Shown piece by piece: positions 63,730-64,000 of a stretch of DNA of 64,000 nt. Position numbers and translations under genes: made by a program. Each line of letters starts with the position of its first letter. Positions within the stretch are counted from its first letter, which is position 1. A model generated the notes under the pieces. The model did no database searches, had not been told where the DNA came from, and saw only the letters and a program-made list of their open reading frames with translations. This DNA comes from Lysobacterales bacterium 66-474 (lineage in GTDB: Bacteria; Pseudomonadota; Gammaproteobacteria; Xanthomonadales; Rhodanobacteraceae): assembly GCA_001899805.1 (NCBI GenBank), contig MKWP01000015.1, forward strand, positions 1 through 64,000, in the 5' to 3' direction.

Positions 63730-64000
63730 TCAGCCGGGGCCAACGCGCCAGCGCCACACCGCCACCCCGATCCCCGCCACCGCTACCGCAACCAGGATCG
63801 CTGCCGCGAACACCCGCGCATCGAACCAGTACGCGGCCGCGAGGATCGCCAGCGGCACTACGGCAATCGCCAGCGACAGCACCCGATCGCGCCGACGCAC
63901 GCGCGGCAGCAGCCACGCCGCCCCGGCCCACGCCAGCAGCACGGCCAACGCGCGCCGCGCCCATTTGTAGCGCGGCGGCTGCGGCGCGTCGGTGAGCACG
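63730..64000 (-). CDS. Hypothetical membrane protein (may continue past the window edge)
   Basis: At least 89 residues are open to the edge of the window, with three hydrophobic helices (ALAVLLAWAGAAWLLP, VLSLAIAVVPLAILAAAYWF, VFAAAILVAVAVAGIGVAVW). The only visible start is a GTG at 63999 directly at the edge, so the true N-terminus may lie outside. The end is a stop at 63730. Nothing identifies a family. Confidence 0.45.
   Translation of the reverse strand, partial: VLTDAPQPPRYKWARRALAVLLAWAGAAWLLPRVRRRDRVLSLAIAVVPLAILAAAYWFDARVFAAAILVAVAVAGIGVAVWRWRVGPG

Overview
The window looks like chromosomal DNA of a high-GC gammaproteobacterium of the Xanthomonadales/Lysobacterales type. The evidence is the serC-hisC-aroA-cmk-rpsA-ihfB-lapB block, a yajC-secD-secF operon, rapA, a Fiu/PiuC iron-uptake pair, SufT, a DUF3106 protein beside an ECF sigma factor, and a strong G/C bias at third codon positions. 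The family (for example Rhodanobacteraceae) is an inference; no rRNA or other taxonomic marker is present. I saw no tRNA, rRNA, CRISPR array, transposase or phage gene.

Layout. 1-9.4 kb: the end of an unknown gene, a thiolase, an AT-richer secreted hypothetical protein, a decayed copy of a DUF456 gene, an atypical MBL-fold protein, intact DUF456, a GH36-like glycosidase, an MddA-like methyltransferase, a secreted cupin and a di-haem cytochrome c, with three dispersed inverted-repeat elements between them. 9.5-12.9 kb: an ECF sigma factor followed by a Ser/Thr kinase-TPR membrane protein. 13.1-18.5 kb: an FAD oxidoreductase, GalU, a CapD/WbpM-type nucleotide-sugar dehydratase and a WecA-type initiating transferase, a surface-polysaccharide group. 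18.5-26.3 kb: lapB, ihfB, rpsA, cmk, aroA, hisC and serC on one strand, with clear terminator and leader hairpins around rpsA. 26.4-29.3 kb: an FHA protein, a PHA-system protein, infA and a beta-CASP nuclease. 29.4-38 kb: an M13 peptidase, the Fur-box/fiu/piuC iron unit and rapA. 38-47.2 kb: secF-secD-yajC, a one-domain asparaginase, sufT, a ScyD-like protein and a divergent CadC-like regulator.

47.2-60.6 kb is the most unusual part. The transhydrogenase genes pntB and pntAB lie at 47.25-49.03 kb, while pntAA lies in the same orientation at 59.47-60.58 kb. About 10.4 kb separates subunits that are normally adjacent. That interval holds an ECF sigma/anti-sigma-like/DUF3106 trio and two convergent units of largely unknown function. 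Rightward are three small proteins: a beta-sandwich protein, a short repeat protein and an 18-cysteine protein. Leftward are a helical plus beta-sandwich protein and a one-module polyketide synthase with order KS-AT-KR-ACP-methyltransferase and no thioesterase. The two units meet at overlapping stop codons. This is the best candidate here for an undescribed biosynthetic system.

60.6-64 kb: a nitroreductase, a 5'-3' exonuclease and a NUDIX hydrolase coupled by ATGA overlaps, then a convergent class B3 metallo-beta-lactamase and an edge-truncated membrane protein.
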